Assembly (NCBI GenBank): GCA_004563405.1
Contig: SFTH01000002.1
Coordinates: 1 to 64,000, forward strand
Length of the DNA: 64,000 bases
Direction of reading: 5' to 3'
From: a bacterium
GTDB taxonomy: Bacteria; Bacillota; Clostridia; Christensenellales; Aristaeellaceae
This document shows positions 8,381-16,460 of the stretch, one piece after another. The notes under the pieces were generated by a model, which worked only from the letters and a program-made list of their open reading frames with translations, did not search any database and had not been told where the DNA came from. The position numbers and the translations under genes are program-made. The stretch's first letter is position 1. Every line of letters begins with the position of its first letter.

Positions 8381-8545
8381 GTCCCACCCCGCACGGGGTG
8401 GGTGGATTGAAATCTCAATGGTCATGCCGCCGTTGGCCGTCATGATCTCGTCCCACCCCGCACGAGGTGGGTGGATTGAAATCCGTGTTGGGGCGGGTGT
8501 GTGCGCTGCTCCCGTGGTCCCGCCCCGCACGGGGTGGGTGGATTG
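8381..8545 (+). CRISPR. Three-repeat CRISPR remnant, type I-C-like repeat
   Basis: Repeats of 33 bases lie at 8381-8413 and 8450-8482, and a 29-base, 3'-truncated copy at 8517-8545. They begin GTCCCACCCCGCACGGGGTG and end GGTGGATTGAAAT, with a CCCC/GGGG hairpin, as in type I-C (Dvulg) arrays. The second and third copies each differ by one base. Spacers are 36 and 34 bases. The degenerate last repeat suggests the leader end is on the left, but only about 20-30 bases of AT-rich sequence separate the first repeat from hisG coding sequence. No cas gene is in the window. Confidence 0.92.
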
Positions 8546-8547
8546 CA

Positions 8548-9759
8548 TTATCCGCAGAACTGATCCAATACCCGGTTCACAATTGATAGCGCCCATTCAC
8601 AGGCCTCGAGCTCCACATATTCGTTGGGAACGTGCGCCAGCGTCGGATCGCCCGGGCCGAAGAGGATGATGTCCTGCACGCCAAGATCCCTGAGAATGGA
8701 GGCGTCGCTGAAAAAGGCGGTTCCCGTTTCGCGGGCGGGTACGCTCTGTGCCTCCTGAATACAGGCTCTCAGACAGGCAGCGAGGGGAGAATTGGGTTCC
8801 GTCTCGACGGGTGGCCGCAGGTTTTCGATCTCCATCTCCACCGCAAATCCGGGATGCGCGGCGCAGTAATCTGCACAGAGCTTCCGAATTCCGTTGAGCA
8901 GGGTGCCATGCGCCATACAGGGCAGCGTGCGAATGTCCAGCATCGCCTCTGCCCGATCAGCCACCATGTTCGCCTTGATGCCGCCGCTGATCTGCGTCAG
9001 CGTGCAGGTCGCGCGCCCCAGCAACGGATGCGCAGCCTCCCCGGAAAAGTAGGCCGCGCAGATGCCATCGACAACCGCTGTGAGGTGCCCGATTGCATCG
9101 ACGCCTCGCTCCGGATAGGCGCCGTGGCTCGTCCGGCCGCTTCCGCGCAGTTTCAGCCAGATGCAACCCTTTGCCGCTAGACCGATCTCTCCCGCCGTGG
9201 GTTCTCCGATCAGAAGCGCCGAAACCCTTCCATGAATCTGATTCAGCGCGGCGCGTGCGCCCAGGCCGGAGGCCTCCTCATCACAGGTGCCCACAAACCA
9301 GATTCCCCTGCGCGGAATCCGGTTTTCCATCGCGCGCCGCTTGAAGGCAGCCAGAAGGACGGCCAGACCGCTCTTCATGTCGGAAGCGCCGCGGCCATAG
9401 ATGTTTCCATCCTTCACCAGCCCGGATAGAGGGCCGGCCTCCCGGTTCCACGCGGCCAGCTGCGCTTCCGTCACCGGCACGGTATCCGAGTGCGCCGCGA
9501 ACATCAGCGGTTCGCCTTCGCCCGTCTTCACCGCGACCACGTTGGAAAACCCGCCGTCCAGCTTCCAGAAGTCCACCTTGTCAAAGAGCTGCATGCGCTC
9601 CAGGCGATCCGCAAGCCATTCATGGCAGGCGTAGGGTGCGCAGTTTTCCCCCAGCGCGGGATTCGTGGAATCCTGCTGAATATACTCCGATAAAAAATTC
9701 AGAATCTCATCCCTGTTCCGTTCGATACAGGCCTGAATTCTTGCAGCCAGTTCATCCAT
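8548..9759 (-). CDS. M20 family metallohydrolase (ArgE/DapE/allantoate-amidohydrolase type)
   Basis: This is a 403-residue cytoplasmic di-zinc amidohydrolase. The first metal ligand is in LMFAAHSDTVPV, the bridging Asp in NIYGRGASDMKSG, the catalytic Glu pair in GTCDEEASG and a further ligand in LIGEPTAGEIG. A dimerisation lid domain with GSGRTSHGAYPERG follows. The C-terminal His (DPTLAHVPNEYV) is present. The family hydrolyses N-acyl or N-carbamoyl amino acids and dipeptides; the substrate cannot be told from sequence. It is the last gene of the DeoR-linked operon, 24 bases after a ureidoglycolate-lyase-like cupin, and its stop lies 2 bases from the CRISPR remnant. Confidence 0.85.
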   Translation of the reverse strand: MDELAARIQACIERNRDEILNFLSEYIQQDSTNPALGENCAPYACHEWLADRLERMQLFDKVDFWKLDGGFSNVVAVKTGEGEPLMFAAHSDTVPVTEAQLAAWNREAGPLSGLVKDGNIYGRGASDMKSGLAVLLAAFKRRAMENRIPRRGIWFVGTCDEEASGLGARAALNQIHGRVSALLIGEPTAGEIGLAAKGCIWLKLRGSGRTSHGAYPERGVDAIGHLTAVVDGICAAYFSGEAAHPLLGRATCTLTQISGGIKANMVADRAEAMLDIRTLPCMAHGTLLNGIRKLCADYCAAHPGFAVEMEIENLRPPVETEPNSPLAACLRACIQEAQSVPARETGTAFFSDASILRDLGVQDIILFGPGDPTLAHVPNEYVELEACEWALSIVNRVLDQFCG

Positions 9760-9783
9760 TGCTCAGATATTCCTCCTGCGCTC

Positions 9784-10272
9784 TCAGAGAACGACCTCCA
9801 CGGGTTCGCCCATGATCGGATAGAAGTCCACTTCTTCGAGTCCGCTGCGCGCGAGGAAGTAGTAGTAGCACTCTTCCCCGTCATCCACCGCGCTGCGGCA
9901 GGCGTCGTGCCAGATGCTCCGGTTGATGACCACGACCTGTCCGGGATTGATGATGAAGGCGCGAATGGACGCGGGATCCGCGCCGGGCGCCTGGGGATAG
10001 GGCGTGGAGTTGGCCACCGCCAGCACGATGGGCTTGTTTCCGCAGACCATCACTTCCTGGGTAGGATTGTGACATTCCATGGAATCCACCTTGAAGGGCA
10101 TGTTCTGCGCGTAGGTGATGCCGATGTTGCACTTGTCGTCCATGATGTCGCCGGGCGCGGTCCAGGCCTTCCAGCCGCCGGTTCCGACGCGCATGTGCTC
10201 CCTGTCAATCTCGTACATCACGCCAAATGGCTTGAAATTCTCCGCAGTCACGGGAACAGCCTTGATCGTCAT
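9784..10272 (-). CDS. Ureidoglycolate lyase-like cupin protein (copy 1)
   Basis: This 162-residue protein starts MTIKAVPVTAENFKPFG, the typical opening of the AllA/ureidoglycolate lyase cupin family. It has NPTQEVMVCGNKPIVLAVAN and the barrel motif INPGQVVVINRSIWHDA, where true AllA enzymes have PGxWHH-type metal contacts. AllA cleaves ureidoglycolate to glyoxylate and urea. The context here (sugar importer, kinase, glycohydrolase) argues for a related but different substrate. It overlaps the second copy by ATGA. Confidence 0.7.
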   Translation of the reverse strand: MTIKAVPVTAENFKPFGVMYEIDREHMRVGTGGWKAWTAPGDIMDDKCNIGITYAQNMPFKVDSMECHNPTQEVMVCGNKPIVLAVANSTPYPQAPGADPASIRAFIINPGQVVVINRSIWHDACRSAVDDGEECYYYFLARSGLEEVDFYPIMGEPVEVVL

Positions 10273-10775
10273 GCCTCGCTCCCCCTTTCCGTCTCGCCCT
10301 CCAGCGCAACGAAGACCGGCTGGGGCTGAATGTCGACAAATTCAATCTCCCTGGGATCGTCGGTGGACTTTGCCAGGAAGTAGTACAGCGTGGGATTATC
10401 GATCGCATGGTTGGCGTCGTGCCAGATGGCCTTGTGGAGCACGACCACGTCTCCCGGCTCCATCCGGAAGGCCACCACATCGTTTTCGTTGGGCGCGACC
10501 TCCGGATCGGTATTTGCCACGGTCAGAATGGTGGGGCCATCGCCGCAGAACTGCGCCTCCTCCGTCCGGAAGTGCCGCTCCATGCTCACGGACTGGAAGC
10601 TGCCGGGCAGGCAGTAGGTAAAGCCAAAGCTCATGGGCTCGTCGATGATCTGATCATCGGTGAGCGCGCAGCGGAAATCGTCGTCGACGCGCAGGGGCAG
10701 CTCGCGCAGGTTGTAGTACCTTCCAAACGGTGCAAAGGCCTCCTGCGAGAGCGGAATGGGATGAATCGTTCTCAA
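10269..10775 (-). CDS. Ureidoglycolate lyase-like cupin protein (copy 2)
   Basis: A paralogue of its downstream neighbour. It shares the IHPIPLSQEAFAPFG-type opening, RTEEAQFCGDGPTILTVAN and the barrel motif MEPGDVVVLHKAIWHDA. I start it at a TTG (10775) because GAGGAGGG lies 7 bases before it; an ATG 11 codons upstream has no ribosome-binding site. That gives 168 residues. The two copies are translationally coupled and may form a hetero-oligomer or act on successive intermediates. The family assignment is firmer than the reaction. Confidence 0.7.
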   Translation of the reverse strand: MRTIHPIPLSQEAFAPFGRYYNLRELPLRVDDDFRCALTDDQIIDEPMSFGFTYCLPGSFQSVSMERHFRTEEAQFCGDGPTILTVANTDPEVAPNENDVVAFRMEPGDVVVLHKAIWHDANHAIDNPTLYYFLAKSTDDPREIEFVDIQPQPVFVALEGETERGSEA

Positions 10776-10801
10776 GATGCTTCCCTCCTCGTGTAGTGCT
10801 T

Positions 10802-10829
10802 GCGCCATAGCAAGAGCTTGCTATGGCGC
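10802..10829. other. Perfect 13-base stem palindrome between the ABC permease and the cupin genes
   Basis: GCGCCATAGCAAG (10802-10814) is followed after AG by its exact complement (10817-10829). On the minus strand no T-run follows, so it is more likely an mRNA processing, stabilising or attenuating hairpin within the operon than a terminator. On the plus strand it is followed by a run of five T a few bases on, but no plus-strand gene ends there. Confidence 0.5.
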
Positions 10830-10857
10830 GGATTCCGTTCTTTTTACGTCGGATGGC

Positions 10858-11828
10858 TTATGCGAAGGTGTAATCGTCGATGTTGTCGATGGTCAGCACG
10901 ATGCAGGCCCAGAATGAACTGCTGGTTGGTGGACGACATGCCCATGTGCGTCAGGCCGTTCTTGAGCATCGCAACCGCGATCAGCCCCAGCAGCGTTCCA
11001 AACATGTTGCCCGAGCCGCCCGAGATGCTGATGCCTCCCAGAGCACGGCGGTGAGCGCGTTGGTATCGTAGCCGTTGGCAAATTCGGATTCGGCGCTGCC
11101 GAAGCGCATCAGCATGAAGAACGAGGCGATGGCCGCCACCGCGCCGCTGACCAGGAAGAGCACGAACTTGATTTTGTCCGCGGAGATGCCCGAATAGATG
11201 CTGGTCTTGGGTTGTAGCCGATTGCATGAATCTTGACGCCCACGGAGGTGTACTCCATGATGATAATGACGATGACGAACATGACCATCATCACCAGGAA
11301 GCTCATGGACAGGCCGCAGAACTTCAGCTTCGAGATCTGGATGAATTCCTGGGGAAGTCCGCTGACGGGGCGGCCGCCCGTGAGGATGTAGCAGACGCCG
11401 CGCAGCATGACCTGGGTGCCAATGGTCACCACGATGCCGGCCAGGTGGAGCTTTGCGACCATGAAGCCGTTGATGCTGCCCACCACGACGCCGATCGCCA
11501 TGCCCAGCAGGAGCACCACGGGGATGCTGTAGCCCCACTTGAGCATCCAGGCCATGGAGATCGCGCAAACGCCCATGACGGAACCGATGGAGAGATCGAT
11601 GTTGCCGGTGATGAGGATCATCGAGAGCGGGATGCACACCATGCCGAGCTCGGCGGTCTGCCGGACCAGGTTTTCCATGTTGTTTCCCGTGAGGAAGGTC
11701 TTGGTCGCCACGGAGAAGAAGATCGTCTGAAGAATCAGGTAGAAGATCAGCAGAACGACGTTCTTATTTCCGTTTCTGCTCATGTACGCCCTGAGTTTCT
11801 GACCAAAGGAAGAAGCTGTCTTTTCCAT
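10858..11828 (-). pseudogene. RbsC-type sugar ABC transporter permease with three frameshifts
   Basis: The gene starts at ATG 11828 (GGAGGTG 7 bases before) and reads as a normal permease through LITGNIDLSIGSVMG, the EAA-like family signature, and EYTSVGVKIHAIGYNP. One base is missing from a G run at 11209-11211, so PKTSIYSGISADKIKF continues in the next frame. A second 1-base loss near 11037-11043 moves LLGGISISGGSGN to the third frame. A third lesion near 10905-10907 is needed to reach IVLTIDNIDDYTFA and TAA. Corrected length is about 323 residues, with about ten membrane segments. Each lesion is small, and two lie in homopolymers. Confidence 0.85.
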
Positions 11829-11830
11829 TT

Positions 11831-12787
11831 TCACACCTCCGCTTTGCGCTTCTGGCGGGCCGTCAGTGCATTCAGCGCCAGGGCAACCAGGATGATCGCG
11901 CCGGTGATGGCGTCAATCCAGTATTCATTCACCTTCATTTGAATCAGACCGTTGTTGATGATGGCGATCATGAACATGCCGAAGGTCGCTCCAACCAGAG
12001 TGCTCCGCGCGCCGAAGTTCACGCCGCCGGCCAGAGCCGCCGCGAGCACCGTCGTTCCCAGCGTGGCGCCGGTTCCGGAGGTGCTGATGGCGCCGTAGAG
12101 TCCGGCGTACATCATCGAGGCATAGCCCAGCAGCGCGCCGCACACCGTGTAGCCGAACATGGTCACGCGGGTGACGTTGATGCCGCACTTGTCCGCGCCG
12201 GAGGGGTTCGAGCCGACCGCGTACAACTTTCTGCCCAGGTTGGTCTGATAGAGCACAAAGGACATGATCGCCAGGAGCACCATGGCCATCCAGAATACGT
12301 TGGACAGCCCCAGCACGCGGCCCGTTGCGATCTGGGTGAACGCCTTCGGGAAGGAATTGACCCAGAAGCCGCCGGTGATGAGCACCAGTACGCCCCTGTA
12401 CACATAGTTCGTCGCCAGCGTGGTGATGATCGGCGGAACGCCCAGCTTCGTGATGATGCAGGAGTTGCAAAAGCCCAGGGCCGCGCCCATGAGCACCGCA
12501 ACCAGTATCCCCAGCAGCGGAGGCCAGCCCAGCTTCACCAGGGTGCTGCCCACGGATCCGGCCACGGCCAGAATCGAGCCGGCGGAGAGGTCGATGCCGC
12601 CCAGCAACACCACCAGGGAGACGCCCAGCACGCAGATTCCGTTGACCGAATACTGCTGGAAAATCAGACGAATGTTCTTCAGAGTGAAAAAGTTCTCGGA
12701 AAACAGCGAGAATGCGAGAAACATCAGCAGGCAAAAGCCGAAGATGATCGTTTCCTGTCTGCGGATCAGCTTGCGTACTTTCTTCAT
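11831..12787 (-). CDS. RbsC-type sugar ABC transporter permease
   Basis: A 318-residue integral membrane protein of the BPD_transp_2 family with about 8-10 hydrophobic helices. Diagnostic stretches are VVLLGGIDLSAGSILAV, GVPPIITTLATNYVYRG and NLGRKLYAVGSNPSGADKCGI, which resemble ribose/galactose permeases (RbsC, MglC, YtfT). It overlaps the ATPase gene upstream by ATGA and the frameshifted permease downstream by TGTGA. If the second permease is truly dead, this one would have to work as a homodimer. Substrate unknown; likely a monosaccharide or nucleoside. Confidence 0.9.
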   Translation of the reverse strand: MKKVRKLIRRQETIIFGFCLLMFLAFSLFSENFFTLKNIRLIFQQYSVNGICVLGVSLVVLLGGIDLSAGSILAVAGSVGSTLVKLGWPPLLGILVAVLMGAALGFCNSCIITKLGVPPIITTLATNYVYRGVLVLITGGFWVNSFPKAFTQIATGRVLGLSNVFWMAMVLLAIMSFVLYQTNLGRKLYAVGSNPSGADKCGINVTRVTMFGYTVCGALLGYASMMYAGLYGAISTSGTGATLGTTVLAAALAGGVNFGARSTLVGATFGMFMIAIINNGLIQMKVNEYWIDAITGAIILVALALNALTARQKRKAEV

Positions 12788-14289
12788 TGTGACACGCCCT
12801 CCACTTTCACCTGCGACGCGGCCTTCAGCAGCTCATCCTGCTGCAAGCCCTCGTTGATGTATTCGCCGGATACCTGTCCCCTGCACATGACGACGATCCG
12901 ATCGCTGATGCCTAGGATCTCGGGCAATTCAGAGGAAATCACCAGAATGGAGAGTCCGGAGTTTGCCAGTTCATTGATCAGCATGTAGATCTCGCGCTTC
13001 GCGCCGACGTCCACGCCGCGGGTGGGCTCGTTGAGCACCAGCAGCCGCGGATTCCGGTCCATCCACTTGGCCAGCACGACCTTCTGCTGGTTTCCGCCGG
13101 AGAGGTTCTTCACGTCCTGCGACCGGGATGCGCAGCGTATCTTCAGGTTCTCAATGTGCCGGTCCACGGACTCCGCAATCCACTTGCGATTAAGGAAGCC
13201 CCTGGAGGCGTAGCTTTTCAGGTTGGCGAGGATGGTGTTCTGGTCGATGGGCATCTCCAGCACCACGCCCTCGCGCGCGCGGTCCGACGGCACATAGCCG
13301 ATGCCGCTGGAGAGCGCGGCCTTCGTTGAGCCGGAGGAGAGCTTTCTGCCCTCGAAGCAGATGCTGCCGCTCGCATAGGGCTTCAGGCCCATAATCATCT
13401 CTGCGACGTCCGTCACGCCCGCGCCGGCCAGGCCGTAGAGGCCCAGCACCTCGCCCCTCGCCAGCTTCAGGGAGACGTTTCGCACGTTGTCGCCGCAGAG
13501 CCTGTCCACGATGAGCGCGTCTTCGCCGGGCCTGCGCGCGCTGTGGGGATAGTAGTCGTCGATCTGACGACCGATCATCATGCTGATGACGTAGTCGATC
13601 CTGTTCTCCTCCATCTCCACGACGGCCACGTTCATGCCGTCGCGCAGCACGGTCACTCGGTCGCAGATCTGCTCGATCTCCTGCATTCTGTGGGAGATGA
13701 ACACCACGGCCACGCCGCGCTCCTTCAGCAGGCGGATGAGCGCGAACATGTTCTGAACTTCGCTGCTGGGCAGCGCTGCGGTGGGCTCGTCCATGATGAG
13801 CACCTTTGCGTTGGTGGAGATGGCCTTGCTGATCTCCACCAGCTGCTGCTCGCGCACGGACAGCTGCGAAACCGGAAGCCCGGGATCAAAGTCCGCGCCC
13901 AGCTCCTCCAGTATCTTCCTGGCGTCCGCATTGATCTTCTTCCAGTTCACCTTGCCAAACCGGTTGCGATATTCCTCGCGGTCGAGGAAGATATTCTCCG
14001 CTGCGGAAAGATTGGGGAAAAGATTGAATTCCTGATGAATGATGGAGAGGCCCGCGTCCTTCGCCTCCTTGGGATCGTGTATCTCGATCTTCTTTCCATC
14101 CAGGAATATCTCTCCGGAATCCATGGTGTACAGATCCGTGATGATCTTCATCAGCGTCGATTTTCCGGCGCCGTTTTCGCCGACGAGCCCCATCACCTCT
14201 CCGGGCAGAACTTCAAAATCAATGCCCTTGAGAACCTGATTCCCGAAGAAGGCCTTGGTGACAGCCGTCGCTTTTAGAATCGGTTGCAA
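12784..14289 (-). CDS. RbsA-type sugar ABC transporter ATP-binding protein (two fused nucleotide-binding domains)
   Basis: A 501-residue protein with two ABC domains. Domain 1 (about 1-240) has Walker A GENGAGKST, signature LSVREQQLVEI and Walker B LIMDEPT. Domain 2 (about 250-495) has a degenerate Walker A (LYGLAGAGVTD), signature LSGGNQQKVVLAKW and Walker B LLVLNEPTRGVDVG. Such asymmetry is normal in the ribose/galactose importer class, where one site does most ATP hydrolysis. The operon also encodes two permeases but no periplasmic-type binding protein. Confidence 0.92.
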   Translation of the reverse strand: MQPILKATAVTKAFFGNQVLKGIDFEVLPGEVMGLVGENGAGKSTLMKIITDLYTMDSGEIFLDGKKIEIHDPKEAKDAGLSIIHQEFNLFPNLSAAENIFLDREEYRNRFGKVNWKKINADARKILEELGADFDPGLPVSQLSVREQQLVEISKAISTNAKVLIMDEPTAALPSSEVQNMFALIRLLKERGVAVVFISHRMQEIEQICDRVTVLRDGMNVAVVEMEENRIDYVISMMIGRQIDDYYPHSARRPGEDALIVDRLCGDNVRNVSLKLARGEVLGLYGLAGAGVTDVAEMIMGLKPYASGSICFEGRKLSSGSTKAALSSGIGYVPSDRAREGVVLEMPIDQNTILANLKSYASRGFLNRKWIAESVDRHIENLKIRCASRSQDVKNLSGGNQQKVVLAKWMDRNPRLLVLNEPTRGVDVGAKREIYMLINELANSGLSILVISSELPEILGISDRIVVMCRGQVSGEYINEGLQQDELLKAASQVKVEGVSQ

Positions 14290-14312
14290 ATCTTTTCACC
14301 CTTTCCCTCGTT

Positions 14313-15215
14313 TCACTCCACCATTGCCCAGATGCGCTCCGCCGGTCCGACGCCGCTCTTGGGGCCGACCCGCGTGACGGAATCGGCGGCCGCCCGGTTT
14401 GCGAACGCGGCGGCCCTGTGGATGTCGCAGCCCTGACTCATGCAGTACACAAACGAACTGTTGAAGGTGTCGCCCGCACCGGTCGTATCCGCGACCTTCA
14501 CCCGGTGTCCCCCGGTTCTGTCGTGGTCGCTGCGCGTCCAGGTCTCGCTTCCGGCCGCGCCCAGCGTCACGGTGATGACCTCCACGCCTGCGTCGAACAG
14601 CTCCGCGCGGAAAGCCGCTTCGGATCTCCCCCGCAGGCAGTTTGCAAATCCAAACTCGTTGAAGAAGATCATGCTGGCGCTCTTGAGCAGATCCTCGTCT
14701 GCCTCGACGTAGGTGGAGGATTCCACGTCCAGCACGATGCGCACGCCGCCTGCGCGCCACGCGCGCATGTGCGCGCACGCGCCCACGATCTTGCGCATCT
14801 CGCTGGGCGTCGAGTACACATAGGCGGCCCCGGAGAAGAAGTCCTCCTCAGCCTTCGTCAGGACGATATCCGGCTTCGGCTCGCTCACAACCAGAATCGC
14901 CCGGTCCGTGGGCGTGCGGACGATGATGCACTTCGCGTCCGGAAGGCTGTCGTCGATGCGCACATGCTCCACGTCCAGTCCGTAGGACTTCAGATCCTTC
15001 AGAATGAAGTCCGCCTGGCGGGAGTTCAGTGCGTCAAACATGCAGGTCCTGAGGCCGTAGCCCGCCAGCACGCACGCCGCGTTGGCAATCATTCCGCCCA
15101 CCAGATCGCCCGTGGGGCGGATCAGGCACTTGTCGCCAAGTTCCGGCCAGCGGTCGGCGTTGTTATTCTCGTCGATGCAGGCGGAGCCCACCGCAATGAC
15201 ATATCCTTCGCTCAT
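14313..15215 (-). CDS. PfkB/ribokinase-family sugar kinase
   Basis: A 300-residue ribokinase-fold protein with N-terminal VIAVGSACIDENN, the substrate-side GGMIANAACVLAGYG, and the C-terminal ATP/anion-hole signature DTTGAGDTFNSSF containing the catalytic Asp. The family phosphorylates ribose, fructose-6-phosphate, nucleosides or 2-keto-sugars. Here it is coupled (ATGA) to an ADP-ribosylglycohydrolase-like gene and lies 23 bases before a ribose-type importer. The simplest reading is that it phosphorylates the sugar, or the nucleoside, released or imported by its neighbours. Confidence 0.88.
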   Translation of the reverse strand: MSEGYVIAVGSACIDENNNADRWPELGDKCLIRPTGDLVGGMIANAACVLAGYGLRTCMFDALNSRQADFILKDLKSYGLDVEHVRIDDSLPDAKCIIVRTPTDRAILVVSEPKPDIVLTKAEEDFFSGAAYVYSTPSEMRKIVGACAHMRAWRAGGVRIVLDVESSTYVEADEDLLKSASMIFFNEFGFANCLRGRSEAAFRAELFDAGVEVITVTLGAAGSETWTRSDHDRTGGHRVKVADTTGAGDTFNSSFVYCMSQGCDIHRAAAFANRAAADSVTRVGPKSGVGPAERIWAMVE

Positions 15216-16243
15216 TTATAGAACTTCTCCTCAATTTCACGGGCCAGACCGCGCAGATCAATGTCGCGGTTTGCCTTTTCGATCACGTCGATGTAGCGCT
15301 CGGGAATGTTGCTCACGCCGTAGAGCGCGCCCGCGATGGCGCCCACCATGGTGGCGATGGTATCCGTGTCATCGCCGATGTTCACGCCCATTTTGATGCC
15401 CGACATCGCGTCGCCGCGGGTCGCGGCCAGAATTGCGAATACGCAGGGCATGGCCTCGTGGCAGTTCAGGCCCGCGCCGACGATGTCGCGGATCTCCGTC
15501 ATGGTTTCCTCCCAGCTCATGCCCCGGTTGACGCAGTGCACCGCCAGATCCACCGCCAGGATCGTGCGCTTCTCAATGTTGGGAACCGCGAGGCGCGCGG
15601 CCGTCTTCTGTGCCAGCGCATAGCCCTTTCGCGCGCCGTAGATGCCCGCGGCGATCACGTCGTCCAGCGTCGCATTCTCCCCCATGGCGCAGGCCACAGC
15701 CGCCGCGATGGACGCGCCTCCGGCCAGGGCCGCCGTGTTGTTGTGGGTGGGCGCACACATCGTGATGGTGTCGTCAATCGCCTTGTCCACGTTGCCGGGA
15801 TTGATCAGACCCACGCAGAAGATCTTCATGCCGCTGCCGTTGGTGCCGCTCAGGTTGTTCGCGGCAATGTAGCCCCTGGGATTGTACACCTCTTCTCCCT
15901 TGAGCTTCTTGATGGCAGCCTCCGTGGTCGGGCCCGCGAAGCGCACATACTCCGGGTAGTCCGCCCAGGTCAGAAGCGCCTTCTTCGCGGTCTCTTCCGT
16001 GACCTTGCCCTCGCTCTCCGCCAGCGCCTTGCCGGTGAAATACGCCAGGCTGAAGTCGTCCGTCACCGCGCCCACGGGATAGCCGTGCGCAAAACAGTCG
16101 TCAGGCGGGAGAAGCAGATCGTCCACAAAACCTCCGAAATCCTCCTTGATGCGCTCAATGCTCCTCGTCTCCGTCACCGCGCCCATCGCGTCACCAACCG
16201 CTGCACCAAGGATACTTCCGAGAATCTTGTCCTTCACATTCAT
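15212..16243 (-). CDS. ADP-ribosylglycohydrolase (ARH) family protein
   Basis: A 343-residue all-helical protein with the ARH metal-binding motifs: LGAAVGDAMGAVTE, GAVTDDFSLAYF (first Mg site) and the C-terminal NIGDDTDTIATMVGAIAGALYG (second Mg site). Characterised members cleave ADP-ribose from arginine, serine or dinitrogenase reductase, but bacterial operon-linked members probably cleave other N- or O-ribosides. I start it at ATG 16243 (MNVKDKILG), preceded by GGAGGG, rather than the ATG 8 codons upstream. It is the first gene of the operon, divergent from a DeoR regulator. Confidence 0.88.
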   Translation of the reverse strand: MNVKDKILGSILGAAVGDAMGAVTETRSIERIKEDFGGFVDDLLLPPDDCFAHGYPVGAVTDDFSLAYFTGKALAESEGKVTEETAKKALLTWADYPEYVRFAGPTTEAAIKKLKGEEVYNPRGYIAANNLSGTNGSGMKIFCVGLINPGNVDKAIDDTITMCAPTHNNTAALAGGASIAAAVACAMGENATLDDVIAAGIYGARKGYALAQKTAARLAVPNIEKRTILAVDLAVHCVNRGMSWEETMTEIRDIVGAGLNCHEAMPCVFAILAATRGDAMSGIKMGVNIGDDTDTIATMVGAIAGALYGVSNIPERYIDVIEKANRDIDLRGLAREIEEKFYK

Positions 16244-16269
16244 GTAGAACGCCCTCCAGTTTTGCATTT

Positions 16270-16319
16270 AATCATAAAATGATTCTTTATTCGATCATTT
16301 TTTGATTATTTTATCATCA
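16270..16319. promoter_or_regulatory. Candidate DeoR operator cluster
   Basis: A perfect inverted repeat AATCAT-AAA-ATGATT (16270-16284) is followed by further ATCAT/ATGAT-type elements (CGATCATTTTTTGATTATTTTATCAT, split here: CGATCA at 16292, TGATTA at 16302, TTATCATC at 16310). This very AT-rich tract lies directly upstream of the glycohydrolase start and faces the DeoR gene, so it is the obvious place for repressor binding. Confidence 0.5.
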
Positions 16320-16390
16320 GCATCTATGCCTGTCAATACCAAAATTAACTTTTTGTGGGGATTTCATAACCCAACTTTTGCGGCCGGATA

Positions 16391-16419
16391 TTTACGATTG
16401 GATTAATTCATGCTATAAT
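16391..16419 (+). promoter_or_regulatory. Promoter of the DeoR-family regulator gene
   Basis: TTTACG (16391-16396) and a perfect TATAAT (16414-16419) are spaced by 17 bases, about 40 bases before the regulator start at 16461. Confidence 0.7.
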
Positions 16420-16460
16420 AAGAATTGCTCTTTGGAAATTACAAACTTGAGGCGATAGAC

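Noticed and set aside
8303..8596. Minus-strand open frame with repeated HPPRAGWD-type peptide
   Set aside because: It is the translation of the CRISPR repeats and spacers, a well-known false gene; no ribosome-binding site.
10858..11828. Three separate small genes instead of one broken permease
   Set aside because: The three frames join into one continuous permease sequence without internal start signals.
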